Numbered from the stretch's first letter, positions 16,524 to 26,400 are shown. The stretch is DNA of 64,000 nucleotides from Roseobacter weihaiensis (GCF_020622345.1 NZ_JACNMO010000002.1:62001-126000); one strand, 5' to 3'. Numbers and translations: made by a program. Notes: generated from the letters alone by a model not told the origin.

Positions 16524-17081
16524 ATGGAGTATGAAACCGGCCTGGAGCGCAAGTTTGCGCGCTTTGGCGATGATGTGGAGGTGCGCGATGGCCGTGTTAT
16601 CTGTGGCTATGCGAGCCTATTTGGCGCCGTCGATCAGGGCAATGATGTGGTGGCCTCGGGCGCCTACGCTGCGTCCCTGGCGTCGCTGACGCAAAAGGGT
16701 GGGCGTGTGAAGATGCTCTGGCAACATGATCCCGCACAGCCCATTGGTATCTGGGATGAGGTGCGCGAGGACGCAAAGGGTCTTTGGGTAAAGGGCCGCT
16801 TGCTGGAGAGCGTCGAAAAGGGCCGTGAGGCCATGGCGCTGATCGAGGCAGGTGCCATCGACGGTCTGTCGATCGGGTACCGCACCCGCAAAGCCACAAA
16901 GAACGCTGAGGGCCAGAGGCTCTTGACGGAACTGGAGCTTTGGGAGGTGTCGCTTGTGACCTTCCCGATGCTGCCCAGTGCGCGGATTACGGCAAAGTCA
17001 GAAGACACTGATCTGGACCGTTCTCTGCGTGACATGGCCGCCGCCTTCAAAGGTGCGCGCGCCGATCTGGCGCGCCGCTGA
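16524..17081 (+). CDS. GTA gp4, prohead maturation protease
   Basis: HK97-type serine protease that trims the capsid protein during head assembly. The 185-residue protein has GYASLFGAVDQGNDVVASGAY near the N-terminus, the catalytic histidine in MLWQHDPAQPIG and the serine in IDGLSIGYRTRKA. GAGGAGAG lies a few bases before ATG 16524; the frame extends back to 16413 but that part overlaps g3.5 and is not conserved. It is followed 67 bases later by its substrate, gp5. Confidence 0.94.
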   Translation: MEYETGLERKFARFGDDVEVRDGRVICGYASLFGAVDQGNDVVASGAYAASLASLTQKGGRVKMLWQHDPAQPIGIWDEVREDAKGLWVKGRLLESVEKGREAMALIEAGAIDGLSIGYRTRKATKNAEGQRLLTELELWEVSLVTFPMLPSARITAKSEDTDLDRSLRDMAAAFKGARADLARR

Positions 17082-17148
17082 CGCGCTCCTGTCGTTGCGG
17101 TCGGGCAGAAGACGCCTGACCTGAACACTACAATTTGAGGAATTTGCC

Positions 17149-18327
17149 ATGAGCAAGACCGAAGCAAAGGCGGCGGGCGGGATAGGTTTGTCCCCCGCCG
17201 AGGACGTCAGACAGGCCGTAATGGGCTTTGTGACTGATTTCAAAGAGTTCCAAACCGACATTGATACAAAACTTCAACAAACAGAAGAGCGACTGACCAT
17301 GCTGGACCGTAAAACAAATACCCCTCAACGTACGCCTCTTGGTGGGTCGGTAGACGCCGGCGCACCGCATCAGAAAGCTTTTAACGCGTACCTGCGTTCA
17401 GGAGATGATGATGGCCTGCGCGGCCTTGAGATGGAAGTGAAATCCCTGTCGACGGCCGTGAACTCGGACGGGGGCTATCTGGTGGACCCTCAGACCTCCG
17501 AAACCGTGCAGTCGGTGCTGAAGGCCGCAGCGTCCGTGCGCGCAATTGCGTCGGTCGTGAATGTGGAGGCCACGTCCTACGACGTGCTTGTCGATCACAC
17601 CGACGTGGGGGCCGGCTGGGCGACCGAAACGGGCACCCTGTCCGAAACCGATACACCTCAGATTGATCGGATCACCATCCCGTTGCACGAGCTGAGCGCG
17701 TTGCCAAAGGCATCACAGCGTCTGTTGGATGACAGTGCTTTCGACATTGAGGGGTGGTTGGCGAACCGGATTGCGGATAAATTCGCTCGCGCCGAAGCGG
17801 CGGCTTTCATCTCCGGTGATGGGGTCGACAAACCCAAGGGCATTCTGGATCACACCGCCGTGGACAATGAAATCTGGTCCTGGGGCAACATCGGTTATGT
17901 GCCCACCGGCAATGCGGGTGATGTGACACCGGAAGCAGTGGTGGATGTGATCTATGCACTTGGCGCGCAGTACCGCGCGAACGCCACCTTTGTCATGAAC
18001 TCCAAGACCGCAGGTCTGATCCGCAAGCTGAAAGACGCGGACGGTCGTTTCCTGTGGTCTGATGGGCTGGCAGCCGCAGAACCTGCGCGTCTGATGGGGT
18101 ACCCGGTTCTGATCGCGGAGGACATGCCTGACCCTGCCGACGGGGCCGATGCCATTGCCTTTGGTGATTTCGAGGCGGGCTACACGATCGCTGAGCGCCC
18201 AGATCTGCGCGTTCTGCGGGACCCCTTCAGCGCCAAGCCACACGTGCTCTTTTACGCCACCAAGCGGGTTGGTGGAGATGTGAGCGATTTTGCGGCCATC
18301 AAACTTCTGAAATTCGCGGCGTCCTAA
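17149..18327 (+). CDS. GTA gp5, major capsid protein
   Basis: HK97-fold shell protein. The N-terminal 100 or so residues are helical and charged (FVTDFKEFQTDIDTKLQQTEERLTMLD), matching the scaffolding (delta) segment that gp4 removes. The mature protein would begin near the SLSTAVNSDGGYLVDP block, followed by TLSETDTPQIDRI and the C-terminal FGDFEAGYTIAERPDLRVLRDPF. Length 392 fits GTA capsids. A TGAGGAA ribosome site precedes the ATG. Needed in the largest copy number of all head proteins, and followed by a structured gap at 18328-18489. Confidence 0.96.
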   Translation: MSKTEAKAAGGIGLSPAEDVRQAVMGFVTDFKEFQTDIDTKLQQTEERLTMLDRKTNTPQRTPLGGSVDAGAPHQKAFNAYLRSGDDDGLRGLEMEVKSLSTAVNSDGGYLVDPQTSETVQSVLKAAASVRAIASVVNVEATSYDVLVDHTDVGAGWATETGTLSETDTPQIDRITIPLHELSALPKASQRLLDDSAFDIEGWLANRIADKFARAEAAAFISGDGVDKPKGILDHTAVDNEIWSWGNIGYVPTGNAGDVTPEAVVDVIYALGAQYRANATFVMNSKTAGLIRKLKDADGRFLWSDGLAAAEPARLMGYPVLIAEDMPDPADGADAIAFGDFEAGYTIAERPDLRVLRDPFSAKPHVLFYATKRVGGDVSDFAAIKLLKFAAS

Positions 18328-18341
18328 CGGAGGCTGCGATA

Positions 18342-18389
18342 CCGGTGCCTGGCCTTTGGGTCAGGCGATCCGGGCCGGGTGCGTACCCG
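18342..18389 (+). other. Two adjacent hairpins after the capsid gene
   Basis: Hairpin one: GCCTGGCC (18347-18354) pairs with GGTCAGGC (18359-18366), loop TTTG, extended by flanking CCGG blocks. Hairpin two: CGGGT/ACCCG with a GCGT loop (18376-18389). Both sit in the 162-base gap between capsid gp5 and neck gp6. No T-run follows, so this is more like an RNA-processing or 3'-end-stabilising element than a terminator; role inferred. Confidence 0.45.
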
Positions 18390-18489
18390 TAGATGCTGTG
18401 TTGTCTAGCTGTTCCCCTCCGACCGAGCAATGCAAGCAGGATGTGCACCCGGCAACTGATACCGGGGGGATGATTTTTGGAGACCTTCC

Positions 18490-19089
18490 ATGATGTTGAT
18501 CGAAGAAACGACGGTGCCGGATGCGGCACTCCCGGTCGAAGCCTTCAAAGCGCATCTCCGACTGGGCACAGGCTTTGGTCAGGGGACAACGCAGGATGAA
18601 GTTCTGACGGGCTTTTTACGCGCTGCGCTATCCGCCATTGAAGCCCGCACCGGCAAGGTTCTGGTTGCGCGCAGCTTTTCGTGGACGTTGAGCTTCTGGC
18701 GTGACCGCGATGCGCAAGGGCTGCCGGTCGCCCCGGTGAACGCCATTTCGCGGGTTGCTACAGTTGAACGCAACGGGACACAAACAGATGTCAGTGCGAC
18801 CAGCTACTGGTTGGAACGCGACAGCCAGCGCCCCAGACTGCGCGCGACCGGTGCCAGTTTGCCGATGATTCCGACAGGCGGGGCGGTGGTGATCGACTTT
18901 GAAGCAGGCTTCGGCGCCGGATGGGATGACATCCCGTCTGACCTGCAACAAGCCGTTTTCCTGCTGGCTGCGCATTACTATGAGTATCGCCATGAAACCA
19001 GCCTGGGCGACGGATGCATGCCCTTTGGCGTCACCAGCTTGATTGAACGCTACAAGGTCATGCGGCTTGGCGGAGGGGGGCTGAGATGA
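18490..19089 (+). CDS. GTA gp6, head-tail connector protein
   Basis: Adaptor that joins the portal to the tail, of the HK97 gp6-like class. The 199-residue protein carries LPVEAFKAHLRLGTG near the start, LSAIEARTGKVLVARSFSWTL, and IPSDLQQAVFLLAAHYYEYRHE near residue 160, the usual pattern of this family. A GGAGACC ribosome site precedes the ATG. It ends in an ATGA overlap with gp7, so translation is coupled. Confidence 0.88.
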   Translation: MMLIEETTVPDAALPVEAFKAHLRLGTGFGQGTTQDEVLTGFLRAALSAIEARTGKVLVARSFSWTLSFWRDRDAQGLPVAPVNAISRVATVERNGTQTDVSATSYWLERDSQRPRLRATGASLPMIPTGGAVVIDFEAGFGAGWDDIPSDLQQAVFLLAAHYYEYRHETSLGDGCMPFGVTSLIERYKVMRLGGGGLR

Positions 19090-19424
19090 CCGCTCCTCGG
19101 TTGAGCCGGCGGCTTATCCTTGAAGCGCCTGAGCGTGTGGGAGACGGCAGCGGTGGTTTTGTGATCGAGTGGCAGACCTTGGGGTTACTTTGGGCTCAGA
19201 TCGTGCCGCGCACGGGACGTGAAACGGCCACATCCGGGGCCGCCATCTCTCAGATGAGCTACCGCATCATCGTGCGTGGCGCGCCGTCTGGATCAATTGA
19301 AAGACCAAAGCCGGAGCAGAGATTTCGCGAAGGTGATCGTTTGTTTCTCATTCAGGCTGTTGCCGAGGAGGACCCGGAAGGTCGTTACCTTGCCTGCTTT
19401 GCAACAGAGGAGACTGCGATATGA
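19086..19424 (+). CDS. GTA gp7, head-tail stopper/adaptor
   Basis: A 112-residue protein of the phage head closure (SPP1 gp16-like) type, beginning APRLSRRLILEAPERVGDGSGGFVIEW, with the strand motif SYRIIVRGAPSG and the end REGDRLFLIQAVAEEDPEGRYLACFA. It should seal the neck below the connector. It overlaps gp6 and gp8 by four bases each (ATGA), a tight translational chain. Confidence 0.87.
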   Translation: MTAPRLSRRLILEAPERVGDGSGGFVIEWQTLGLLWAQIVPRTGRETATSGAAISQMSYRIIVRGAPSGSIERPKPEQRFREGDRLFLIQAVAEEDPEGRYLACFATEETAI

Positions 19425-19831
19425 GCTATGCCATGTCGGGCGCGCTTCAGGCCGCCATCTACGGGGCATTGGGTGCTGATGGAACCCTGGCCGCGTTGGT
19501 AGGGGCAGATATCTACGATGCTGTGCCGACCGGAAACATGCCGGAAACCTACGTCAGCCTTGGCCGGGAACGGGTCAGTGACGCCTCTGACCAGACAGGC
19601 AACGGTGCATTGCACCGGCTGGAAATCTCTGTCTTTACCACTCAGCCAGGCTTTGCCGGGGCCAAGGCGGTCGCCGCTGCGATCTCGGATGTCTTGCACG
19701 ATGCCGAATTGACGCTCAGCCGGGGACGGTTGGTGTTCTTGCATTTTGAGCGCGCCGAGGCACGCCGGATCGATGCAAGTGCGGCGCGCGAGATCGTGTT
19801 GCGGTTTCGCGCACGTGTGGACGACCAATGA
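19421..19831 (+). CDS. GTA gp8, tail terminator protein (DUF3168)
   Basis: A 136-residue protein of the DUF3168 family that caps the tail tube at its head-proximal end. It shows LQAAIYGALGADGTLAALVG, IYDAVPTGNMPETYVSLGRE and LHRLEISVFT, in the family order, and ends FERAEARRIDASAAREIVLRFRARV in type. Overlaps gp7 by four bases; 30 bases separate it from gp9. Confidence 0.88.
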   Translation: MSYAMSGALQAAIYGALGADGTLAALVGADIYDAVPTGNMPETYVSLGRERVSDASDQTGNGALHRLEISVFTTQPGFAGAKAVAAAISDVLHDAELTLSRGRLVFLHFERAEARRIDASAAREIVLRFRARVDDQ

Positions 19832-19861
19832 CACTTTTCACTTTTTGATAGGAGACAACCC

Positions 19862-20275
19862 ATGGGTGCTCAGAACGGAAAGGACCTTTTGATTAAGGTC
19901 GATATGGCCGCAGATGGTCAGTTCACCACATTGGCAGGGCTGCGCGCAACGCGGGTGAGCTTCAACGCCGAAACGATTGATGTGACCAGCCTGGAGAGCC
20001 AGGGCGGCTGGCGTGAGCTGTTGTCCGGTGCAGGCGTGCGGTCTGTGTCGATCAGCGGATCCGGCGTTTTTCGCGATGCGGATACAGATGAACGCGCCCG
20101 ACAGCTCTTTTTTGATGGCGAAGCCCCGAACTTTCAGGTGGTGATTCCGGATTTTGGCATTGTCGAAGGCCCCTTTCAGGTGACGGCAATCGAATACAGC
20201 GGCAGCCATAATGGTGAAGCGACCTACGAGCTGTCTCTGGCCAGTGCCGGCAACCTGACGTTCACGGCGATCTGA
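19862..20275 (+). CDS. GTA gp9, major tail tube protein
   Basis: Forms the stacked rings of the siphovirus-like tail. The 137-residue protein has MGAQNGKDLLIKVD, the SFNAETIDVTSLES segment typical of tail-tube proteins of this group, and a repeated-strand C-terminal half (FQVTAIEYSGSHNGEATYELSLASAG). A TAGGAGAC ribosome site stands close to the ATG, stronger than in neighbouring genes, which fits a high-copy product. Confidence 0.92.
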   Translation: MGAQNGKDLLIKVDMAADGQFTTLAGLRATRVSFNAETIDVTSLESQGGWRELLSGAGVRSVSISGSGVFRDADTDERARQLFFDGEAPNFQVVIPDFGIVEGPFQVTAIEYSGSHNGEATYELSLASAGNLTFTAI

Positions 20276-20277
20276 TC

Positions 20278-20595
20278 ATGGCCAATCCATGGAGGGGAGA
20301 AGTGTCGTTGTGGATCAACGGCGAGAGCCATGTCATGCGTCTGACACTGGGCGCATTGGCCGAGCTTGAAACGACACTTGACGAGCAATCGCTTGTGGCT
20401 TTGGTGGAGCGATTTGAGGCTAATCGCTTTTCCAGCCGCGATGTCATCGCCCTGTTGGAAGCCGGGCTGCAGGGTGGACAATCCGCTCTGCCGAAAGGGG
20501 CGCTGATGGATGCAGAGATTGCGGGTGGCCCTTTGGCGGCGGCACGGGCAGCGGCGGAGCTTTTGGCCCGCGCCTTTGTCCTGCCTGAGACGTGA
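20278..20595 (+). CDS. GTA gp10, tail assembly chaperone-type protein
   Basis: A 105-residue protein of the GTA gp10 family. It begins NPWRGEVSLWINGESHVMRLTLGALAELE; the LTLGALAELE block is common to tail assembly chaperones that load onto the tape measure. It starts 2 bases after the gp9 stop and overlaps g10.1 by four bases (GTGA). In many phages the two chaperone frames are joined by ribosomal slippage; here the second is a separate small gene with its own GTG start. Confidence 0.85.
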   Translation: MANPWRGEVSLWINGESHVMRLTLGALAELETTLDEQSLVALVERFEANRFSSRDVIALLEAGLQGGQSALPKGALMDAEIAGGPLAAARAAAELLARAFVLPET

Positions 20596-20777
20596 ACCGG
20601 ATCGAATGGCCCGCCTTGATGCGGGCGGGTTTGCAGCAGTTGGGGTTGCGACCGGATGAATTCTGGACGCTCACGCCTGCGGAGTTGCAGGTGATGCTTG
20701 GCGATCCGGCAAAGACCGGCCCGCTTCTGAGCAACGGGCTGGAGGCGCTTATGACCGCCTATCCTGACAAGACATAG
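20592..20777 (+). CDS. GTA gp10.1, small tail assembly protein
   Basis: A 61-residue protein starting at GTG 20592 inside the gp10 stop. The sequence IEWPALMRAGLQQLGLRPDEFWTLTPAEL is characteristic of the short phage chaperone family found just before tape measure genes. It probably works with gp10 to hold the tape measure during tail building. No ATG is available in frame upstream, so the GTG start and coupling to gp10 look right. Confidence 0.85.
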   Translation: MNRIEWPALMRAGLQQLGLRPDEFWTLTPAELQVMLGDPAKTGPLLSNGLEALMTAYPDKT

Positions 20778-20791
20778 AAGGGACCAACACG

Positions 20792-21451
20792 ATGACCGAT
20801 GATGATGATTATGATGACCTGGCAGAGGGTGCGGAGCGCCTGAATGACACCTTGGGTCAGACGAGTGTTCTGGTCACGGGCTTTGACGGTGAGTTGCGCC
20901 GGATGCAGAGCTCTCTGGAAGCCACGAGCAAAAATGTTGCTGCGATGGAGCGTGGATTTGGCAATGGATTGCGCCGGGCTTTTGACGGCGTTATCTTTGA
21001 TGGTGTCAAGCTTTCCGACGCGCTGAGTACCATCAGAGAGAGCATGGTCAACACCGCCTATAGTGCTGCGATCCGCCCTGTCACAAGCGGGCTGGGAAGT
21101 GCGCTGGCCAATAGCGTCGGTGGTTTTGTGGAAAACATCTTGCCCTTTGCGAACGGCGCGCCCTTCAGCCAAGGGCGGGTGATGCCCTTTGCCACGGGCG
21201 GTGTTGTCAGCAGCACCACGCCTTTCGGGATGCGCGGTGGCATGGGCGTTATGGGGGAGGCAGGACCGGAGGCGATCATGCCGCTCGCGCGCGGGGCCGA
21301 TGGCAAACTTGGGGTGCGGGGTGCGGGTGGCGGTGGCCAGACCATTGTCATGAACATCACCACGCCGGACGTGCAGGGGTTCCAGCGCTCGCAAGGACAG
21401 ATTGCAGCTCAGATGACACGCGCGTTGGGGCGTGGCCAGCGCAACCGGTAA
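20792..21451 (+). CDS. GTA gp11, tape measure protein
   Basis: Sets tail length. At 219 residues it is short, in keeping with the short tail of Rhodobacter-type GTAs. An acidic N-terminus (DDDDYDDLAEGAERLND) leads to a helical region up to about residue 90, then a glycine-rich hydrophobic stretch and the family motif FATGGVVSSTTPFGMRGGMGVMGEAGPEAIMPLARG, shared with many phage tape measures. GAAGGGACC lies before the ATG. Confidence 0.9.
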   Translation: MTDDDDYDDLAEGAERLNDTLGQTSVLVTGFDGELRRMQSSLEATSKNVAAMERGFGNGLRRAFDGVIFDGVKLSDALSTIRESMVNTAYSAAIRPVTSGLGSALANSVGGFVENILPFANGAPFSQGRVMPFATGGVVSSTTPFGMRGGMGVMGEAGPEAIMPLARGADGKLGVRGAGGGGQTIVMNITTPDVQGFQRSQGQIAAQMTRALGRGQRNR

Positions 21452-21466
21452 AGGAGGGACAGTTAG

Positions 21467-22099
21467 ATGCAGTTTCATGATGTAAGATTTCCGGCAGCTT
21501 TGAGCTTTGGCTCGGTTGGCGGACCGGAGCGACGCACGGACGTGGTCACCATCAGCAACGGGTTTGAGGAGCGCAACTCGCCCTGGGCGCATTCGCGCAG
21601 ACGCTATGACGCCGGTGTGGGCATGCGATCCCTGGATGACGTGGAGACGATGATCGCATTTTTCGAAGCACGGTACGGTCAGTTGTTCGCCTTCCGCTGG
21701 AAGGACTGGTCCGACTACAGGTCGTGCAAACCGTCACTGGACATCACCGCCTTCGATCAGGAACTGGGTACGGGCGATGACGAACAGATGCAATTTGAAA
21801 TCGCGAAGACATATCGCTCTGGAGAATACTCCTACACGCGTCCCATCAAGAAACCTGTGGCAGGCACAGTGCGGGTCGGCTTGGGGTCTGATGAAGCGCA
21901 GGAAGGAACCGATTTCACGGTCGATCTGGCAACGGGGGTGATAACCTTTGCAACGCCACCGGCCATGGGTCTGCCGATAACAGCCGGTTTTGAGTTCGAT
22001 GTGCCGGTGCGGTTTGACACTGGCAGCATTCAAACCAGTGTCGCTAGCTTCCAGGCCGGAGAGATTCCGACGGTGCCGATCATCGAGGTGCGGGTTTGA
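21467..22099 (+). CDS. GTA gp12, distal tail protein (DUF2460)
   Basis: First protein of the baseplate, a ring at the tail tip. The 210-residue product matches DUF2460: FHDVRFPAALSFGSVGGPERRTDVV, the RRYDAGVGMRSLDDVETMIAFFEARYGQL block near residue 45, WKDWSDYRSC, and a C-terminal FDVPVRFDT. A strong AAGGAGGG ribosome site is present. The stop overlaps the gp13 start by one base (TGATG). Confidence 0.93.
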   Translation: MQFHDVRFPAALSFGSVGGPERRTDVVTISNGFEERNSPWAHSRRRYDAGVGMRSLDDVETMIAFFEARYGQLFAFRWKDWSDYRSCKPSLDITAFDQELGTGDDEQMQFEIAKTYRSGEYSYTRPIKKPVAGTVRVGLGSDEAQEGTDFTVDLATGVITFATPPAMGLPITAGFEFDVPVRFDTGSIQTSVASFQAGEIPTVPIIEVRV

Positions 22100-22986
22100 T
22101 GGCTGACATGCATGCAGGGTTGAAAGCCCATTTGAAAAGTGGCTTGACCACCATCGCTCACGCCTGGGCGATAGAACGCAAAGACGGCACGATACTGGGG
22201 TTTACCGATCACGACCGCGATCTCAGCTTTGAGGGTATAACTTTCCGTGCAGACACAGGACTCACCGCGTTGTCGCTGGCGCAGAGCACGGGGTTGTCTG
22301 TCGACAATACCGAAGCCCTTGGGGCGCTGAGCGATTTGTCAATTCGTGAAGACGAAATTGAACAGGGGCGCTTTGACGGTGCTGAGGTTCGGGCTTGGAT
22401 GGTGAACTGGACCGATGTCAGTCAACGACGCTTGCAGTTTCGCGGCCTCATCGGAGAGCTCAGCCGCGCGGATGGTGGCTTTCAAGCCGAACTTCGCGGG
22501 CTGACAGAAGCACTGAATCGTCCGCTGGGAAGGGTGTACCAGAAACCCTGTACCGCTGTGCTCAGCGATAGTGCCTGCCGATTTGACGTAACGAAACCTG
22601 GTTTTTCAATCGAGCTGGCGGTTGAATATACGGACCAGTCGCGGATTTTCCGATGGGAAGGGTTTGACGGCTTCGAACAGGACTGGTTCGCCCGCGGGCG
22701 GCTCGAAGTCCTTGAAGGTCCGGCAGCCGGGCTTTGGGGGATGGTGAAACAGGACCGGCTGGAGGGTGAAACCCGCACGATTGAGCTGTGGGAGCCGATA
22801 CGAAGCCCGCTGGCCTATGGTGTCACCGTTCGATTGATCGCCGGATGCGACAAACGCAGTGAAACATGCAGGCTGAAATTCCAAAACCTCGCCAATTTTC
22901 AGGGCTTCCCGGATCTGCCGGAAGATGACTGGATGATGGCTGTGCCGAAATCCTCCGGGGCCAATACGGGCGGGAGCAGAAGATGA
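22099..22986 (+). CDS. GTA gp13, tail hub protein (DUF2163)
   Basis: Baseplate hub protein of the DUF2163 family. The 295-residue product has TIAHAWAIERKDGTILGFTDHDRDLSFEG near the start and ends AGCDKRSETCRLKFQNLANFQGFPDLPEDDW in type. Four cysteines, C151, C160, C250 and C257, are placed like those of lambda gpL-type hubs, which bind an iron-sulfur cluster; such a cluster here is an inference from spacing. I start at ATG 22099, joined to gp12; a TTG three bases earlier is less likely. Overlaps gp14 by four bases. Confidence 0.92.
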   Translation: MADMHAGLKAHLKSGLTTIAHAWAIERKDGTILGFTDHDRDLSFEGITFRADTGLTALSLAQSTGLSVDNTEALGALSDLSIREDEIEQGRFDGAEVRAWMVNWTDVSQRRLQFRGLIGELSRADGGFQAELRGLTEALNRPLGRVYQKPCTAVLSDSACRFDVTKPGFSIELAVEYTDQSRIFRWEGFDGFEQDWFARGRLEVLEGPAAGLWGMVKQDRLEGETRTIELWEPIRSPLAYGVTVRLIAGCDKRSETCRLKFQNLANFQGFPDLPEDDWMMAVPKSSGANTGGSRR

Positions 22987-23429
22987 CCACGCTTCAAAAC
23001 GCAATTGTTATCGAAGCCCGCCGTTGGATCGGAACGCCTTACATCCACCAGTCCTCGGTGTTTGGGGCGGGGGCGGACTGTCTGGGTCTTTTGCGGGGGA
23101 TTTGGCGCACGGTGTACGGCGATGAACCAGAGGCCGTTCCGGCCTATTCGATGGATTGGTCTGAACCGCAGGGTGAGGAACGGCTATGGGCGGCGGCGTT
23201 GCGACATTTGACGCCGAAACCGCTTGCTGCGGAAGCTCCAGCGGACGTGCTGCTCTTTCGAATGCGACAAGGATCCGTTGCCAAACACCTGGGGGTCGTC
23301 TCCGGCGTTGGCAAAGCTGCGCGTTTCATACACGCCTATTCGAAATACGGGGTCATTGAGAGCCCCCTAAGTCTACCTTGGCGGCGTCGCATTGTGGCGC
23401 GGTTTTCATTTCCTGAGGAGGTCAGCTAA
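22983..23429 (+). CDS. GTA gp14, NlpC/P60-type tail peptidase
   Basis: Cell-wall peptidase at the tail tip, thought to open peptidoglycan during DNA delivery. The 148-residue protein has the catalytic cysteine C33 in GADCLGLLRGIWR and the histidine H102 in SVAKHLGVVSG, both at the spacing expected for the phage NlpC/P60 group. The frame overlaps gp13 (ATGA) and shares one base with gp15. Intact catalytic residues argue that this GTA has not decayed. Confidence 0.93.
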   Translation: MTTLQNAIVIEARRWIGTPYIHQSSVFGAGADCLGLLRGIWRTVYGDEPEAVPAYSMDWSEPQGEERLWAAALRHLTPKPLAAEAPADVLLFRMRQGSVAKHLGVVSGVGKAARFIHAYSKYGVIESPLSLPWRRRIVARFSFPEEVS

Positions 23430-26400
23430 TGGCCACGATTGTTTTATCCGCTGTCGGAGGGGCTGTTGGCAGCTCCTTGGGCGGCACCGTTGCCGGCCTT
23501 TCAACGGCAGTCATCGGACGCGCGGTGGGTGCCACCGTCGGCAAGGTGATTGACCAGAGTGTTTTAGGCACCGGCTCTGAGGTGATTGAAACTGGCCGTG
23601 TGGACCGGTTTCGGCTCTCGAACGCGGGTGAGGGTGAACCGATTTCGCAGGTATATGGACGCATCCGTCTGGGAGGGCAGGTCATTTGGGCGTCCGACTT
23701 CGCCGAAGACGTGGCCATCACCACGAGCGGTGGCGGCGGCGGTGGGGGTAAAGGCGCACCGAGCCAGCCAAAAACAACGACGCGAAGCTACAGCTATTCC
23801 GTCAACATCGCGGTGGCGATCTGTGAAGGAGAGATCACGCGCATTGGCCGGGTTTGGGCCAATGGAGAAGAGGTTGCCCCCGACGATCTCAACATGAGAA
23901 TTTACAAGGGACATAAAGATCAGCTGCCTGATCCGGTCATGGAAGCGATCGAAGGGGCAGGCAAGGTACCTGCTTACCGCGGTACGGCATATGTGGTCTT
24001 TGAGAACCTGGATCTTGAGCCCTTTGGCAACCGGGTTCCGCAATTCTCGTTCGAGATATCAAGACCTGAGCAGCGCGACGAAGAAGACGCGGCGATTGCG
24101 CCAACCTATGGCATTAGATCTGTCGCACTGATCCCCGGGACCGGTGAGTACTCGCTTGCCACGACGCCGGTTTACTACTCATCCGGACCTGGCAGCCGCT
24201 GGAGCGCGAACCTGAACTCCCCGACGGAGAAAACAGATTTTGCTGTGTCGCTGGAAACGATGGGGGACGAGTTACCCAATTGCGAAGCCGTCTCGCTTGT
24301 GGTGTCTTGGTTTGGCAATGATCTGCGCTGCGGCAGTTGTTCGGTGCGTCCAAGGGTCGAAAAAAAGCTCTATGATGCGCCAAACATGCCCTGGACCGTT
24401 GCCGGGGTGACCCGCCCGTCAGCTCAGGAGATGCCGCTGCAGGACGGGCGGCCCATTTATGGCGGAACGCCGACGGACCAGTCCGTTATTCAAGCCATCA
24501 AGGCCATGCGCGCCTCGGGTAAACAGGTCATGTTTTATCCGTTTATCCTGATGGATCAGCTTGAAAACAACACCTTGCCCAACCCTTACGCGCCGGAGCA
24601 AAATCAACCGAAGCTACCTTGGCGTGGGCGCATAACCCTCTCGACGGCTCCCGGTGTGAGCGGCTCCCCCGATGGCACACCCGCTGCAGAAACAGAAGTG
24701 GATGCATTTTTTGGCAAAGCCAGAGCCAAGCATTTTAGCGTTTCTGGTGGTCAGGTCTTTTACGCGGGTCCGCAGGAATGGACGCTCAGCCGTTTTGTCT
24801 TGCATTATGCTGCCCTTTGCACCGCGGCCGGTGGCGTTGAGGCGTTTTGTATCAGTTCCGAGATGCGCGGGCTGACCCAGATCCGGGCAGAGAACAATCG
24901 GTTTGTCGCCGTGGAACGGCTCAGAGATCTCGCAGCTCAGGTGCGTGCGCTGTTGGGCCCTCGGACCAAAATCAGCTATGCGTCGGATTGGAGCGAGTAT
25001 TTCGGCTACCAGCCGCAGGACGGTTCCAATGATCGCTTCTTTCATCTTGACCCTTTTTGGGCCGATCCAAATATCGATTTCATCGGCATCGATAATTACA
25101 TGCCCCTTTCGGATTGGCGGGATGGCGATCTCCATGCGGATGCGGATGTTGGAACGATCTACGACCTGGACTACCTGCGCAGCAATATCGCGGGGGGCGA
25201 GGGGTATGACTGGTTCTACGCCTCCGACGCGGCGCGGGCGGCACAGATCCGCACGCCGATAGAAGACGGTGCACATAGTGAGCCTTGGGTCTTTCGCTAC
25301 AAGGATTTGCGCAACTGGTGGGAAAACCAACATTTTGACCGTATTGATGGTGTCCGGCAACCAACGCCCACCGCGTGGACACCTGGATCCAAGCCGTTCT
25401 GGTTTACGGAATTGGGATGTGCCTCCATCGACAAGGGCACCAACCAGCCAAACAAATTCGTTGACGTCAAGTCGTCTGAAAGCAGCCTGCCGCATTATTC
25501 CAATGGCGCGCGCGATGATCTCATCCAAAGCCAGTACCTGCGCGCGATGGTGTCTTATTGGGACGCGCCCGAGAACAATCCGGTCTCATCAGTTTACAAC
25601 GCACCGATGGTGAATATGGACCGTGCGTTCGTCTGGGCCTGGGACGCGCGTCCCTATCCCTATTTCCCAAACAATCTCTCGCTATGGAGCGATGCGGAAA
25701 ACTACGGTCGCGGGCATTGGATCAACGGGCGGACCTCGGCGCGCGCGTTGTCCTCTATTGTTGCGGAGATTTGCCTGAAGGCTGGTTTGACCGCCTTTGA
25801 TACATCCAAGCTCTACGGAGTGGTGCGCGGCTATATCGTCAGTGACGTTTCAGAAGCGCGGGCCTCTTTGCAGCCCTTGATGCTGCGGTACTCCTTTGAT
25901 GCCATTGAACGCGACGGCGTGTTGGTCTTTCGCATGCGGAACGGACGCGGGGCGATTGATCTTGATCGTGAAACACTGGCCCTGTCGACCGAACTCGACG
26001 GCACGGTAGAGCAGATGCGGAAAGCGGATGCTGAGATATCAGGTCGCGTCAGGCTGAGATTCCTGCAAGCGGATGCGGCTTTTGACGCTCTGGCTGAAGA
26101 AGCGGTTCTGGCGGATGAGCGGACCCATTCGGTCGCAACCTCCGAAGTCCCGATTGCACTCACAAGAGTCGAAGGACGCCAGGTCGTGGAACGTTGGCTC
26201 ACAGAGGCACGGGTCGCGCGGGATGCCATTCGATTTGCCTTGCCGCCGTCGATGATGACATTGGGGGCAGGGGATGTCATCGCGCTGAACGGTGAACAAC
26301 AGGAAGGCCGGGCTCTCTACCGGATTGACCGTGTCGAGCAGGGGGCTCTTCAGCTGGCTGAGGCAGTGCGGATTGATCCTGAAGTCTATGTGCCCGCCAA

